Shown one piece after another: positions 26,314 through 36,543 of a DNA stretch of 47,626 nucleotides. Positions within the stretch are counted from its first letter, which is position 1. Each line of letters begins with the position of its first letter. The DNA is from Phaeovulum molybdatiresistens (GTDB taxonomy: Bacteria > Pseudomonadota > Alphaproteobacteria > Rhodobacterales > Rhodobacteraceae): the NCBI RefSeq assembly GCF_023544865.1, contig NZ_JAMJFX010000023.1:1-47626 (forward strand). The letters run 5' to 3'. The notes under the pieces were generated by a model, which had not been told where the DNA came from, searched no databases, and was given only the letters and a program-made list of their open reading frames with translations. Made by a program: the position numbers and the translations under genes.

Positions 26314-26423
26314 CGCGCATGATCGCGGCGGGGCAGGGAATGTGGGCGGGCGAAGTTGAATTTCATGCATGATCTTGCTGCGGATTATGAATTTGCCGCC
26401 AGTAGCCGAATGGCTTAAACAGC

Positions 26424-26444
26424 GCCACGCGCCACGCGCCACGC
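26424..26444 (+). repeat. Three tandem copies of GCCACGC ahead of metH
   Basis: Three exact head-to-tail copies of the 7-mer GCCACGC, ending about 21 bases before the metH ATG and just upstream of the CGGAG ribosome site. A small hairpin AGCC-GAAT-GGCT lies at about 26404-26415 just before it. The rest of 26314-26465 contains no recognised riboswitch or strong promoter. Confidence 0.75.
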
Positions 26445-26465
26445 GTCTTGAACCCGGAGTCTGCC

Positions 26466-27529
26466 ATGCACAGCCTGACCCTTCCCCGATCTGCCGCCTT
26501 CGCGCGGCTGGAAGCCCTTGCGCGGGACCGCATCCTGATTCTGGACGGGGCGATGGGCACGCAGATCCAGGCACTTGGCCTGAGCGAGGACGATTACGCG
26601 GGCCAGTGTGGCGGCGGCTGTGCCTGCGCGCATCATTCGGACCATCCGCAAAAGGGCAACAACGACCTGCTGGTGCTGACCCAGCCGCAGGCGATCGAGG
26701 AGATCCATTTCCGCTATGCCATGGCCGGGGCGGATATCGTCGAGACCAATACCTTTTCCGCCACCACCATCGCCCAGGCCGATTACGGCATGGAATCGGC
26801 GGTGCATGACCTGAACGAGGCCGGCGCGCGGCTGGCGCGTCAGGCGATGGACCGCGCGACCGCCGCGGACGGACGCCCGCGCTTTGTGGCCGGTGCCGTG
26901 GGGCCGACGAACCGGACCGCGTCACTGTCGCCCGATGTGAACGACCCGGGCTATCGCGCGGTCAGCTTTGACGATCTGCGCCTGGCCTATGGCCAGCAGG
27001 TGCGCGGCCTGATCGCGGGCGGTGCCGATATCATCCTGATCGAGACGATCTTTGACACGCTGAACGCCAAGGCCGCGATCTTTGCCTGTTTCGAGGTCTT
27101 CGCCGAGCGGGGCGAGCGGATGCCGTTGATGATTTCGGGCACGATCACCGATGCCTCGGGGCGTACGCTGTCGGGGCAGACGCCGACGGCCTTCTGGCAT
27201 TCGGTGCGCCATGCGCGGCCTTTTACCGTGGGGCTGAACTGTGCGCTGGGGGCGGCGGCGATGCGCCCGCACCTGGCGGAACTGGCGGGCGTGGCCGATA
27301 CCGCGATCTGCGCCTATCCCAATGCGGGCCTGCCCAATGCCTTCGGCCAGTATGATGAAGGCCCCGATCAGACCGCCGCCCAGGTGGCCGAATTCGCCCG
27401 CGAAGGGCTGGTCAATGTCGTCGGCGGCTGCTGTGGCACCACGCCGGACCATATCCGCGCCATCGCCGAGGCGGTGGCCCCCTTTGCCCCCCGCGCCATT
27501 CCGCGCGCCGATGACCAGGAGAGTGCCGC

Positions 27530-27533
<4 letters not shown>
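26466..27533 (+). CDS. metH: Methionine synthase, N-terminal part: homocysteine S-methyltransferase domain as separate gene
   Basis: 355 aa. Carries only the homocysteine-binding zinc module of B12-dependent methionine synthase: [16 protein letters not shown] at the start, [19 protein letters not shown], and the zinc ligands C259 in GLNCALG and C322-C323 in [12 protein letters not shown]. In the full-length enzyme of Escherichia coli this is the first quarter of one 1227-residue chain. The next gene, overlapping by ATGA, holds the remaining domains. Start ATG 26466 is chosen over an in-frame TTG six codons upstream because CGGAG lies just before it. Confidence 0.93.
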
Positions 27534-30247
<2,714 letters not shown>

Positions 30248-30268
30248 GCCGCCCCGGCGGGGGTCATT

Positions 30269-30394
30269 TCAGCGGCGAGAAGGCGGCAGGAACACGCTTT
30301 CCTGATGTTCCAGATAGGGCAGCATCTTGGGGACAAAGGCCTGCCATTCGGGATCGGCGCCCAGCTTGGCGAATGACTTCTTCACCACATTCAG
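30269..30394 (-). pseudogene. C-terminal remnant of a NIPSNAP-like protein
   Basis: The minus strand reads 41 codons to TGA at 30271-30269: KKSFAKLGADPEWQAFVPKM then LPYLEHQESVFLPPSRR. The pattern of D-P-E-W, a helix and a final hydrophobic L-x-P resembles the end of NIPSNAP domain proteins. A TGA precedes the first codon, and nothing upstream continues the fold, so only the tail survives. It sits just after metH at a probable rearrangement point. The family match is by eye. Confidence 0.5.
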
Positions 30395-30461
30395 TCAGAT
30401 TCTGAACCGGGAGATCGTGCAAACCGACTGACCTGCATCCGGAACAGGGGGGCGATGCGTC

Positions 30462-31445
30462 TTGGCACAGAACGCTGAAGAACAGGCTGGCACGCGGCAG
30501 GCGGCCTGCGTGCCGCAGGTTCGCCCCTTTCGGCTGACCGACCGCCCGCGCGAGATATTGGACTTCGCCCTGCAGGCGGCGGCGTCGGGCACAGGGTGCG
30601 CTTTTGTCACGCTGGTCGAGATCGTCGGCGGCGCGGCGCGCGCGCTGGGGGCCAACATGGCGGTGCGGGGCGACGGCGGCTTTTGCGGCTTCGTTTCGGG
30701 CGGTTGCGTCGAAGCGGCGGTGGCGGCCGAAGCCGTGGCGGCCCTGGCGGCGGGCAAGGACCGGCAGGTCCGCTTCGGCAAGGGATCGCCCTTCTTCGAT
30801 ATTGTCCTGCCCTGCGGCGGGGGGCTGGGGCTGGCCATCCACGTCCTGCGCAATCCGGCGCCGATTGCCGCGGTTCTGGAAAGCCTTGAGGCGCGGGTGC
30901 CGGCGCGGCTGCTTCATGATCCTGCCCGTGAAACCCTGCAGATGGCGCGCGGCGCCGGTGTCACCGGCTGGGCGGACGGGGTCTTTTGCACCAGTTACCG
31001 GCCGGATCTGCGGATTTTCCTGATCGGGGAGGGTCTGGAAGCCCAGGCCTTCGCGCGCCTTGCGCAGGCCGCGGGGCTGCAGATCGTGCAAGGCCCCGGC
31101 GATGACCTTGTCGCCACCCCCGATGCCCATAGCGCCGTGGTGGTCCTGCGCCATGATGTGGAAAACGAAATCGGCCTGCTGCGGCGCGCGCTGCAAAGCG
31201 ATGCGTTCTACATCGGCTGCCTTGGCGGGCGGGCGACCCATGCCCGGCGCACGGCGCTGTTGCGCGCGGCGGGTGTGGCCGAGGACCAGATCGCGCGCAT
31301 TCACGCGCCGATCGGGCTGTTCGGGCCGGCGCGCGATGCGGCGGCTATCGCGGGGTCGGTTCTGGCCGAGGTGTTGATGCAGCGCGACAGGCTGGCGCTG
31401 CTGGCGGATCGCCCTACCGGGGGAACGGACCGGCATGGGCGATGA
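30462..31445 (+). CDS. XdhC/CoxI family protein (molybdenum enzyme maturation)
   Basis: 327 aa. XdhC proteins bind the sulfurated molybdenum cofactor and pass it to xanthine dehydrogenase-type enzymes. The N-terminal XdhC/CoxI domain shows FVTLVEIVGGAARALGANM, CGFVSGGCVEAAV and LPCGGGLGLAIHVL; the C-terminal Rossmann-like domain shows IFLIGEGLEAQAFARLA, VVLRHDVENEIGLLRRAL, YIGCLGGRATHARR and IHAPIGLFGPARDAA. An in-frame stop at 30429 and no ATG nearby make the TTG at 30462, ten bases after an AGGGGGG stretch, the likely start. No molybdenum hydroxylase gene is in the window. Confidence 0.85.
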   Translation: MAQNAEEQAGTRQAACVPQVRPFRLTDRPREILDFALQAAASGTGCAFVTLVEIVGGAARALGANMAVRGDGGFCGFVSGGCVEAAVAAEAVAALAAGKDRQVRFGKGSPFFDIVLPCGGGLGLAIHVLRNPAPIAAVLESLEARVPARLLHDPARETLQMARGAGVTGWADGVFCTSYRPDLRIFLIGEGLEAQAFARLAQAAGLQIVQGPGDDLVATPDAHSAVVVLRHDVENEIGLLRRALQSDAFYIGCLGGRATHARRTALLRAAGVAEDQIARIHAPIGLFGPARDAAAIAGSVLAEVLMQRDRLALLADRPTGGTDRHGR

Positions 31446-32028
31446 AACGGGGTTCAGGCAGGACGCAAGCGGCATCGCCGCGATCGTCTTGGGCGCGGGG
31501 TTCGGCACACGCTTTGGGCGTGGGGACAAGCTAGCCCAGATGCTTGGGGGGCGGCCGCTTGCACATCATGTGCTGGAAACGATCGACCCGTTTCATTGGG
31601 GCGTGCGCGTCCTTGTGTGCCGGGACGGTGCCGGATGGGCCGGGGCCTTTGCGGACCGCGGGTTTCAGATCCGCATCAATGATCAGGCGGATCGGGGCAT
31701 GTTGGGGTCGCTGCATCTGGGCGCGGCGTCGGCGGCGGGCTGCGCCCGTGTCGCGGTGTTTCTGGCCGACATGCCGCGGATCTTGCCACAGCATGTGGCC
31801 GGGCTGGTGCAGTTGTCGGAGGCCTTCCCCGATCACGTTGTCGCGTCCGCCGCCGGCAGCTATCGCGGGCCGCCTGCGATCATTCCCACGGATCGGCTGA
31901 AGGCCCTGCCATACAGCGGCGAGGGCGGGGCGCGATCCTTGCTGCACGATGCCCTTATCGTGCAGGCCGACGCCGCCACGCTGGTCGATGTCGACACAGC
32001 CCGCGACCTTGCCGACCTGCATCACTAG
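31435..32028 (+). CDS. MobA/MocA-like nucleotidyltransferase
   Basis: 197 aa. NTP-transferase fold similar to molybdenum cofactor cytidylyltransferase: AAIVLGAGFGTRFGRGDKL is the nucleotide loop, RGMLGSLHLGAASA a second conserved loop, and FLADMPRI carries the metal-binding aspartate. It overlaps the XdhC gene by 11 bp, and such pairs commonly prepare the cytosine form of the cofactor for xanthine or CO dehydrogenases. Its partner enzyme must be elsewhere or lost, since both flanks of the pair are gene remnants. Confidence 0.85.
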   Translation: MGDETGFRQDASGIAAIVLGAGFGTRFGRGDKLAQMLGGRPLAHHVLETIDPFHWGVRVLVCRDGAGWAGAFADRGFQIRINDQADRGMLGSLHLGAASAAGCARVAVFLADMPRILPQHVAGLVQLSEAFPDHVVASAAGSYRGPPAIIPTDRLKALPYSGEGGARSLLHDALIVQADAATLVDVDTARDLADLHH

Positions 32029-32036
32029 GCCGGGGT

Positions 32037-32123
32037 TCACTCCAGGCCGAAAGGCGCCAGAAAACGGGTCACGGCGGCCTCGATCGCGGGGCGGTCGTCC
32101 GGGGCCATGCGGTGCCGGTCCGG
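32037..32123 (-). pseudogene. C-terminal remnant of an unidentified protein
   Basis: The minus strand reads 28 codons to a TGA at 32039-32037: PDRHRMAPDDRPAIEAAV then TRFLAPFGLE. Codon use matches surrounding genes and the ending looks like a real helix-terminated C-terminus. Upstream of it the sequence switches within a few bases to the PhnE-like remnant on the other strand, so the rest of the gene is gone. Parent family not recognised. Confidence 0.4.
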
Positions 32124-32130
32124 AAAAGGC

Positions 32131-32304
32131 GGGGTTGGAGCAGGAGGAATCGGCTTCCTGCTGTCGGACCATCGGATCGGCGCCTATTGCTGGGATGAGG
32201 TCTGGTCGGTCATCTTCCTGATCATCGCAATGGTCTATCTGATCGACTGGGCCTCGGGCGCGATCCGTGCGCGTTTAATCGGCAAATTCGAAGGTCTGAA
32301 ATGA
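32131..32304 (+). pseudogene. C-terminal remnant of a PhnE-type phosphonate/phosphite permease
   Basis: 57 codons to TGA at 32304. GVGAGGIGFLLSD, then a W-D-E-V segment, a hydrophobic helix (VIFLIIAMVYLIDWASG) and RARLIGK copy the last transmembrane stretch of PhnE proteins; compare VGSGGIG and VDQLSSHYRNRL in PhnE1 and MDTLSGWLRRRL in PhnE2 of this window. It is distinct from both. Everything before the G-V-G-A-G-G loop is missing. A piece of a third transporter thus remains just upstream of phnC. Confidence 0.65.
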
Positions 32305-32486
32305 GGACACTGTCCGAGGCGTTGCAACAGGTCGCCTGGTGGGATTGGCCGCATGACGTGCTGCGCGCGGCGCTGCCCGATATCCGCGCGCTGCCCATTG
32401 ATGCCTTCATTGAAAAATACAGCGCCCCCGGCGCCGTTACGAAACTTTCACCCAACGGCACAAAAACCGTCACGCAGCCTGCGTAA
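32301..32486 (+). pseudogene. C-terminal remnant of a phosphonate-cluster hexapeptide acyltransferase
   Basis: 61 codons from an ATG that overlaps the stop of the PhnE remnant. [20 protein letters not shown] followed by a F-I-E-K-Y segment is the characteristic end of the left-handed beta-helix acyltransferases that often precede phnC in C-P lyase clusters. The hexapeptide repeats themselves are absent, so it cannot be functional as an acyltransferase. The last 14 codons overlap the PhoB-box-like repeats of phnC. It could still be translated as a small peptide. Confidence 0.55.
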
Positions 32487-32489
32487 AAT
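32445..32489 (+). promoter_or_regulatory. PhoB box and -10 element of phnC
   Basis: Three direct half-sites at exact 11-bp steps: CTTTCAC (32445-32451), CGGCACA (32456-32462), CCGTCAC (32467-32473); the consensus half-site is CTGTCAT. A -10 TAAAAT (32484-32489) follows after ten bases, the spacing expected when PhoB replaces the -35. phnC starts 26 bases later. This predicts induction of phnCDE by phosphate limitation. Confidence 0.65.
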
Positions 32490-32514
32490 GCCCTCAACCA
32501 CGAAGGGGGGCACG

Positions 32515-33324
32515 ATGCTGCACGTCAAGGACCTGACCCGGATCTTCGGCCAGAAAGCCGCGGTAGACCGGATTTCGTTTTCGCTGGACCGGCCGGGCTT
32601 TGTCGGCATCATCGGGCGTTCAGGCGCGGGGAAATCCACCTTTCTGCGGATGATGAACCGCATGACCGATGCCAGCGGGGGCGAGATCCTGTTTCAGGGG
32701 CGCAACGTGCTGGCGCTGACCGGGGCCGACAAGCGCGGCTGGCAAAGCCAATGCGCGATGATCTTCCAGCAGTTCAACCTGGTGCCGCGGATGGATGTGG
32801 CCTCGAACGTGCTGCACGGCATCCTGAACCGCCGTTCGACGCTGGCCACGATGTTCAATCTGTGGTCCGAGGCCGACATCACCCGCGCGCTGGACATCCT
32901 TGACCGGCTGGGCATTTCCGAACAGGCCCCGAAACGGGCCGAGGCGCTTTCGGGCGGCCAGCAGCAGCGCGTGGCGATTGCCCGCGCGCTGATGCAGGAC
33001 CCCAAGGTGATCCTGGCGGACGAACCGATCGCCAGCCTGGACCCGATGAATGCCCAGATCGTGATGGACACGCTGCGCCGCATTCATGACGAAGACGGTC
33101 GCCTGGTGATCGCCAACCTGCACACGCTGGATACCGCGCGGCGCTATTGCGACCGGGTGATCGGCATGCGCGACGGGCGCATCGTCTTTGACGGCACGCC
33201 CGACCAGCTGACCACCGGGGTCGCGCGCGACATCTATGGTGCCGACGCAAGCTTTTCCGAATCCGCCACCTCGACCTCGATCGACGCGCTCGACCGCGAC
33301 TATGCGCAGGCGATGCTGGCTTGA
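32515..33324 (+). CDS. phnC: Phosphonate ABC transporter ATP-binding protein
   Basis: 269 aa. Walker [21 protein letters not shown]-loop [13 protein letters not shown], signature [16 protein letters not shown] and Walker [15 protein letters not shown] are all intact, with [16 protein letters not shown] as switch region. [20 protein letters not shown] is a segment typical of PhnC rather than other ABC ATPases. Start ATG 32515 follows GAAGGGGGG. First gene of phnC-phnD-phnE1-phnE2, behind a PhoB-box promoter. A hairpin separates it from phnD. Confidence 0.96.
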   Translation: MLHVKDLTRIFGQKAAVDRISFSLDRPGFVGIIGRSGAGKSTFLRMMNRMTDASGGEILFQGRNVLALTGADKRGWQSQCAMIFQQFNLVPRMDVASNVLHGILNRRSTLATMFNLWSEADITRALDILDRLGISEQAPKRAEALSGGQQQRVAIARALMQDPKVILADEPIASLDPMNAQIVMDTLRRIHDEDGRLVIANLHTLDTARRYCDRVIGMRDGRIVFDGTPDQLTTGVARDIYGADASFSESATSTSIDALDRDYAQAMLA

Positions 33325-33332
33325 TCTTCCCC

Positions 33333-33353
33333 GGCCCGGGCATCACCCGGGCC
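33333..33353 (+). other. Intercistronic hairpin phnC-phnD
   Basis: GGCCCGGG, loop CATCA, CCCGGGCC: a perfect 8-bp stem in the 47-bp gap between phnC and phnD, with no T-run. It resembles mRNA-stabilising or processing stems rather than a terminator. Confidence 0.65.
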
Positions 33354-33371
33354 ATCCCACCGGAGAGAACC

Positions 33372-34274
33372 ATGAAACACCTGATTGCCATCCTTGCCGC
33401 CACCACGGCGCTTGCCGGCGCCGCCCAGGCGCAGGACCTCAAGCAGTTCAACATCGGCCTTCTGGGCGGCGAGAATGCCCAAGACCGGATGACCTCGAAC
33501 GAATGTTTCCGCGCCTATGCCGAAGAAGCGCTTGGCGTGCCGGTCAAGCTGTTCACGCCCGCCGATTATGACGGCGTTATCCAGGGCCTTCTGGGCGGCA
33601 CCATCGACATGGCCTGGCTGGGCGCCAGCGCCTATGCCAAGGTCTATCTGACCGACCCCGAGGCGGTGGATGTCAAGATGGTCAAGACCAACCTTGATGG
33701 CAGCTATTCCTATTTCTCGATCGGTTTCGCGCGCAAAGACCGTGGCGTCACCTCGCTGGCCGACATGAAGGACAAGGTCTTTGCCTTCGGCGATCCGAAC
33801 TCGGCCTCGGGCTATCTGATCCCTTCGGTGGAAATCCCGCAGGAAACCGGTGCCTCGATGGAATCGGGCGATTATTTCGGCGAGGTCCGCTTTACCGGCG
33901 GGCATGAACAGACCATCGTTGCGGTTGCCAATGGCGATGTGGATGCGGGCGTGACCTGGGCCGATGGGCAGGGCGACTGGGAAGATGGCTACAATTCCGG
34001 CGCGCTGCGCAAGGCGGTGGATGCGGGGCTGATCGACATGAACGATCTGGTCGAGATCTGGCGGTCCAAGCCGATCGCCGAAGGCCCGATTGTGCTGCGC
34101 CGCGCGCTGCCCGAGGACGCCAAGGCCAAGATCGTCGATCTTCTGGCGGGCCTGCATGCCAAGGATCCCGCCTGCGCCTATGGCGTCGCGGCGGGTGAAA
34201 CGGCGGGGTTCACCCCGATCACCCACGAAGCCTATGACACGATCATCGAGCTCCGTCGCCAGCAGGGCGGCTGA
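33372..34274 (+). CDS. phnD: Phosphonate ABC transporter substrate-binding protein
   Basis: 300 aa. Sec signal peptide MKHLIAILAATTALAGAAQAQ, then the PhnD fold: FNIGLLGGENAQDRM, GTIDMAWLGASAYAKVYL, FAFGDPNSASGYLIP and GEVRFTGGHEQTIVAVANGD. These loops in PhnD bind the phosphonate head group. Start ATG 33372 is preceded by GGAGAG. Flanked by hairpins on both sides, which may keep its transcript more abundant than those of the permeases. Confidence 0.96.
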   Translation: MKHLIAILAATTALAGAAQAQDLKQFNIGLLGGENAQDRMTSNECFRAYAEEALGVPVKLFTPADYDGVIQGLLGGTIDMAWLGASAYAKVYLTDPEAVDVKMVKTNLDGSYSYFSIGFARKDRGVTSLADMKDKVFAFGDPNSASGYLIPSVEIPQETGASMESGDYFGEVRFTGGHEQTIVAVANGDVDAGVTWADGQGDWEDGYNSGALRKAVDAGLIDMNDLVEIWRSKPIAEGPIVLRRALPEDAKAKIVDLLAGLHAKDPACAYGVAAGETAGFTPITHEAYDTIIELRRQQGG

Positions 34275-34289
34275 TCCTTCATGATGCTG

Positions 34290-34311
34290 GCCGGGCCCTG
34301 CGGGGCCCGGC
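34290..34311 (+). other. Intercistronic hairpin phnD-phnE1
   Basis: GCCGGGCCC, loop TGCG, GGGCCCGGC: a perfect 9-bp stem with a UNCG-type tetraloop in the 56-bp gap after phnD. Only AATTCT follows, so full termination is unlikely; partial termination or 3' protection of the phnD message fits better. Confidence 0.7.
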
Positions 34312-34330
34312 AATTCTGTCCGGGGACAAC

Positions 34331-35209
34331 ATGGTCGATATCGCATTCGGGCCGGAGCCGGGGCACCGCCCCGATCCCGCCGACAACCGCGCAACCTATT
34401 TGCAGATGGTGCGCCGCAAGCGCATGTATGGCGGCATCTTGCTTGTGCTGTTCATGGCGCTGATGGCCTCGGGCTTTCAGCTGGCCGATGCGCGCAACGC
34501 GGGCGGATTCTGGAACGGGATCGGCAATGTCCTGGCCTTCCCCACCGAAGTGGTGACAGAGGCCTGGGCCAACCGCGCAAACATTCCCGCGCTGTTCTGG
34601 AAATTCCTGCCATCCCTGGTCGAGACGCTGAACATCGCGGCGGTCGCCACGCTGATCGGGGCGCTGGCGGGGGCGGTTCTGGCGCTGTTGTCGACGCGGG
34701 GGCTGGCGCGCTGGCCGCGGCTGATCGGACTGTTCCGGCGGATGATGGATGCGATGCGCGCGATCCCCGAAATCGTGATCGCGCTGGTGCTGATCTTCAT
34801 TCTGGGCGGTGGGCCGGTTCCGGCGATGATCGCCATCGCGTTTCACACCGCAGGCGCGCTTGGAAAGCTGTTTTCCGAAGTGGCCGAGAATGCCGACCGC
34901 AAGCCGGTCGAGGGGCTGGCCTCGGTCGGGGCCAGCTGGGGCCAGCGGATGTGGCTGGGCGTGATCCCGCAGGTCGCGCCGAACTGGATCGGCTATGGCC
35001 TGTTGCGGTTCGAGATCAACATCCGCGCCTCGGCAATCCTGGGTTTTGTCGGCTCGGGCGGGATCGGGCATGACCTGAAACTGGCGATGCAATGGGGGCA
35101 GGGACGCTATGACCAAGTGGTGGCGATCTTCCTGTTGCTGTTCCTGACCATTGTCGCGGTGGACCAGCTGTCCAGCCATTACCGCAACCGTCTGGTGAAA
35201 GGGCACTGA
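34331..35209 (+). CDS. phnE1: Phosphonate ABC transporter permease, first
   Basis: 292 aa. A soluble N-terminal segment of about 35 residues, a first helix (GGILLVLFMALMASGF), then the binding-protein-dependent permease core: SLVETLNIAAVATLIGALAG, AIPEIVIALVLIFILGGGP and the ATPase-contacting loop VEGLASVGASWGQRMWLGVIP. It ends in FVGSGGIGHDL and a last helix before VDQLSSHYRNRL. Works with phnE2 as heterodimer, inferred from the tandem arrangement. Confidence 0.94.
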   Translation: MVDIAFGPEPGHRPDPADNRATYLQMVRRKRMYGGILLVLFMALMASGFQLADARNAGGFWNGIGNVLAFPTEVVTEAWANRANIPALFWKFLPSLVETLNIAAVATLIGALAGAVLALLSTRGLARWPRLIGLFRRMMDAMRAIPEIVIALVLIFILGGGPVPAMIAIAFHTAGALGKLFSEVAENADRKPVEGLASVGASWGQRMWLGVIPQVAPNWIGYGLLRFEINIRASAILGFVGSGGIGHDLKLAMQWGQGRYDQVVAIFLLLFLTIVAVDQLSSHYRNRLVKGH

Positions 35210-35211
35210 TC

Positions 35212-36543
35212 ATGGCCATGGCCGAAACGACTCTTGCCCCCGCGATCCTGCGCCGGTTTCAGCGCCGCAAGGCGTTCAGCCTGGCGGTTCCGGCGGCGAT
35301 CCTGGCCTATCTGGCCTATGTCTTCGTGGCCTTCGACATGGCCGGCATCGCCCAGCGGGCGCGGATGGACAATGCCGCGATCCTGTTGTCGGATTTCTGG
35401 TCCTACAAGACCCATGTCACGCGCAACAACCGCACCGGCGATCTGACCGTCGCGATCGAAGGGGAAAGCAAGGGCACCTATCCCGAAGGTCGCTTGCCCG
35501 ATTGGGTCAGTCGCGACGGCGACATCACGCGCATCGATCTGGGCGCGGGCCATCTGGTGACCTATGACGGCGTGGGCGCACGTTATGAGGTGCCGGGCTA
35601 TGGCATGATCGACATCGCCCCCGAAGGCGACCGCCTGCGCCTGACCGCGCCCGAACCGCTGCCCGATTGGATCAATGCCTCTGACACGCGGATTTCGGTC
35701 ACCACCGATCAGGGGCGCTTTGCCTATACCCGGTCCAAGGTGGAAACCTTCCGCTATCAACCGGGGTGGGAGCTGTTCTTCTTCACTCTCGACAGTCCGT
35801 TTTCTGGAAAGTCCCCGGCGGAATTGGCGGCGCTTGCCCTGTGGGGCGACCGGCTGGACCCGGCGCGCAGCAATCTGGCCTATATGGCGGCGGATGTCTG
35901 GACCAATGCAATGTGGCGGCATGGCGATGTGGTCTGGGCGATCTTCGAAACCGTCCTGATGGCCTTTCTGGGCACGATGGGGGCGGCGCTGGTCGCCCTT
36001 CCGCTGGCCTTTCTGGCCGCGGCCAATTTCACGCCGCTGCGCGGGGTGCGCTTTGCGCTGCGCCGGCTGTTCGACTTTGTCCGCGGCGTGGATGGGCTGA
36101 TCTGGACGATCGTCCTGTCGCGCGCCTTTGGTCCGGGGCCGATGACCGGGGCGCTGGCGATCCTGACCACCGATACCGGCAGCTTTGGCAAGATGTTTTC
36201 CGAAACGTTGGAAAACATCGATGCCCGCCAGGTCGAGGGCGTGCAATCCACCGGCGCCAACGCGCTACAGCGCGCGCGCTTTGGCGTGATCCCGCAGATC
36301 ACGCCGGTGCTGCTAAGCCAGGTGCTGTATTACCTGGAATCGAACACCCGCAGCGCCACGGTGATCGGGGCAATCGTGGGGGGCGGCATCGGGTTGTTGC
36401 TGACCCAGGCGATCATCACCCAGAAGGACTGGGAAGAGGTCTGCTATTACATGGTGCTGATCGTGCTGATGGTCACGCTGATGGATACCTTGTCGGGCTG
36501 GCTGCGGCGGCGGCTGATCCGGGGTGACGGGGCCGGGCATTAG
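35212..36543 (+). CDS. phnE2: Phosphonate ABC transporter permease, second, with large periplasmic insert
   Basis: 443 aa, well above the 260-320 aa of a minimal PhnE. A first helix at about residues 21-40 is followed by roughly 170 mostly hydrophilic residues with beta-strand character (THVTRNNRTGDLTVAIEGES, GHLVTYDGVGARYEVPGYG), placed outside the membrane. The permease core begins near residue 235: VWAIFETVLMAFLGTMGAAL, the coupling loop VEGVQSTGANALQRARFGVI and the end VGGGIGLLLTQAI. Its stop overlaps the phnF stop within TTAG at 36540-36543. Confidence 0.93.
   Translation: MAMAETTLAPAILRRFQRRKAFSLAVPAAILAYLAYVFVAFDMAGIAQRARMDNAAILLSDFWSYKTHVTRNNRTGDLTVAIEGESKGTYPEGRLPDWVSRDGDITRIDLGAGHLVTYDGVGARYEVPGYGMIDIAPEGDRLRLTAPEPLPDWINASDTRISVTTDQGRFAYTRSKVETFRYQPGWELFFFTLDSPFSGKSPAELAALALWGDRLDPARSNLAYMAADVWTNAMWRHGDVVWAIFETVLMAFLGTMGAALVALPLAFLAAANFTPLRGVRFALRRLFDFVRGVDGLIWTIVLSRAFGPGPMTGALAILTTDTGSFGKMFSETLENIDARQVEGVQSTGANALQRARFGVIPQITPVLLSQVLYYLESNTRSATVIGAIVGGGIGLLLTQAIITQKDWEEVCYYMVLIVLMVTLMDTLSGWLRRRLIRGDGAGH

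Noticed and set aside
26314..26465. Possible SAM or SAH riboswitch ahead of metH
   Set aside because: Only a 4-bp hairpin and the tandem 7-mers are seen; none of the conserved loops of known SAM or SAH riboswitch classes could be recognised.
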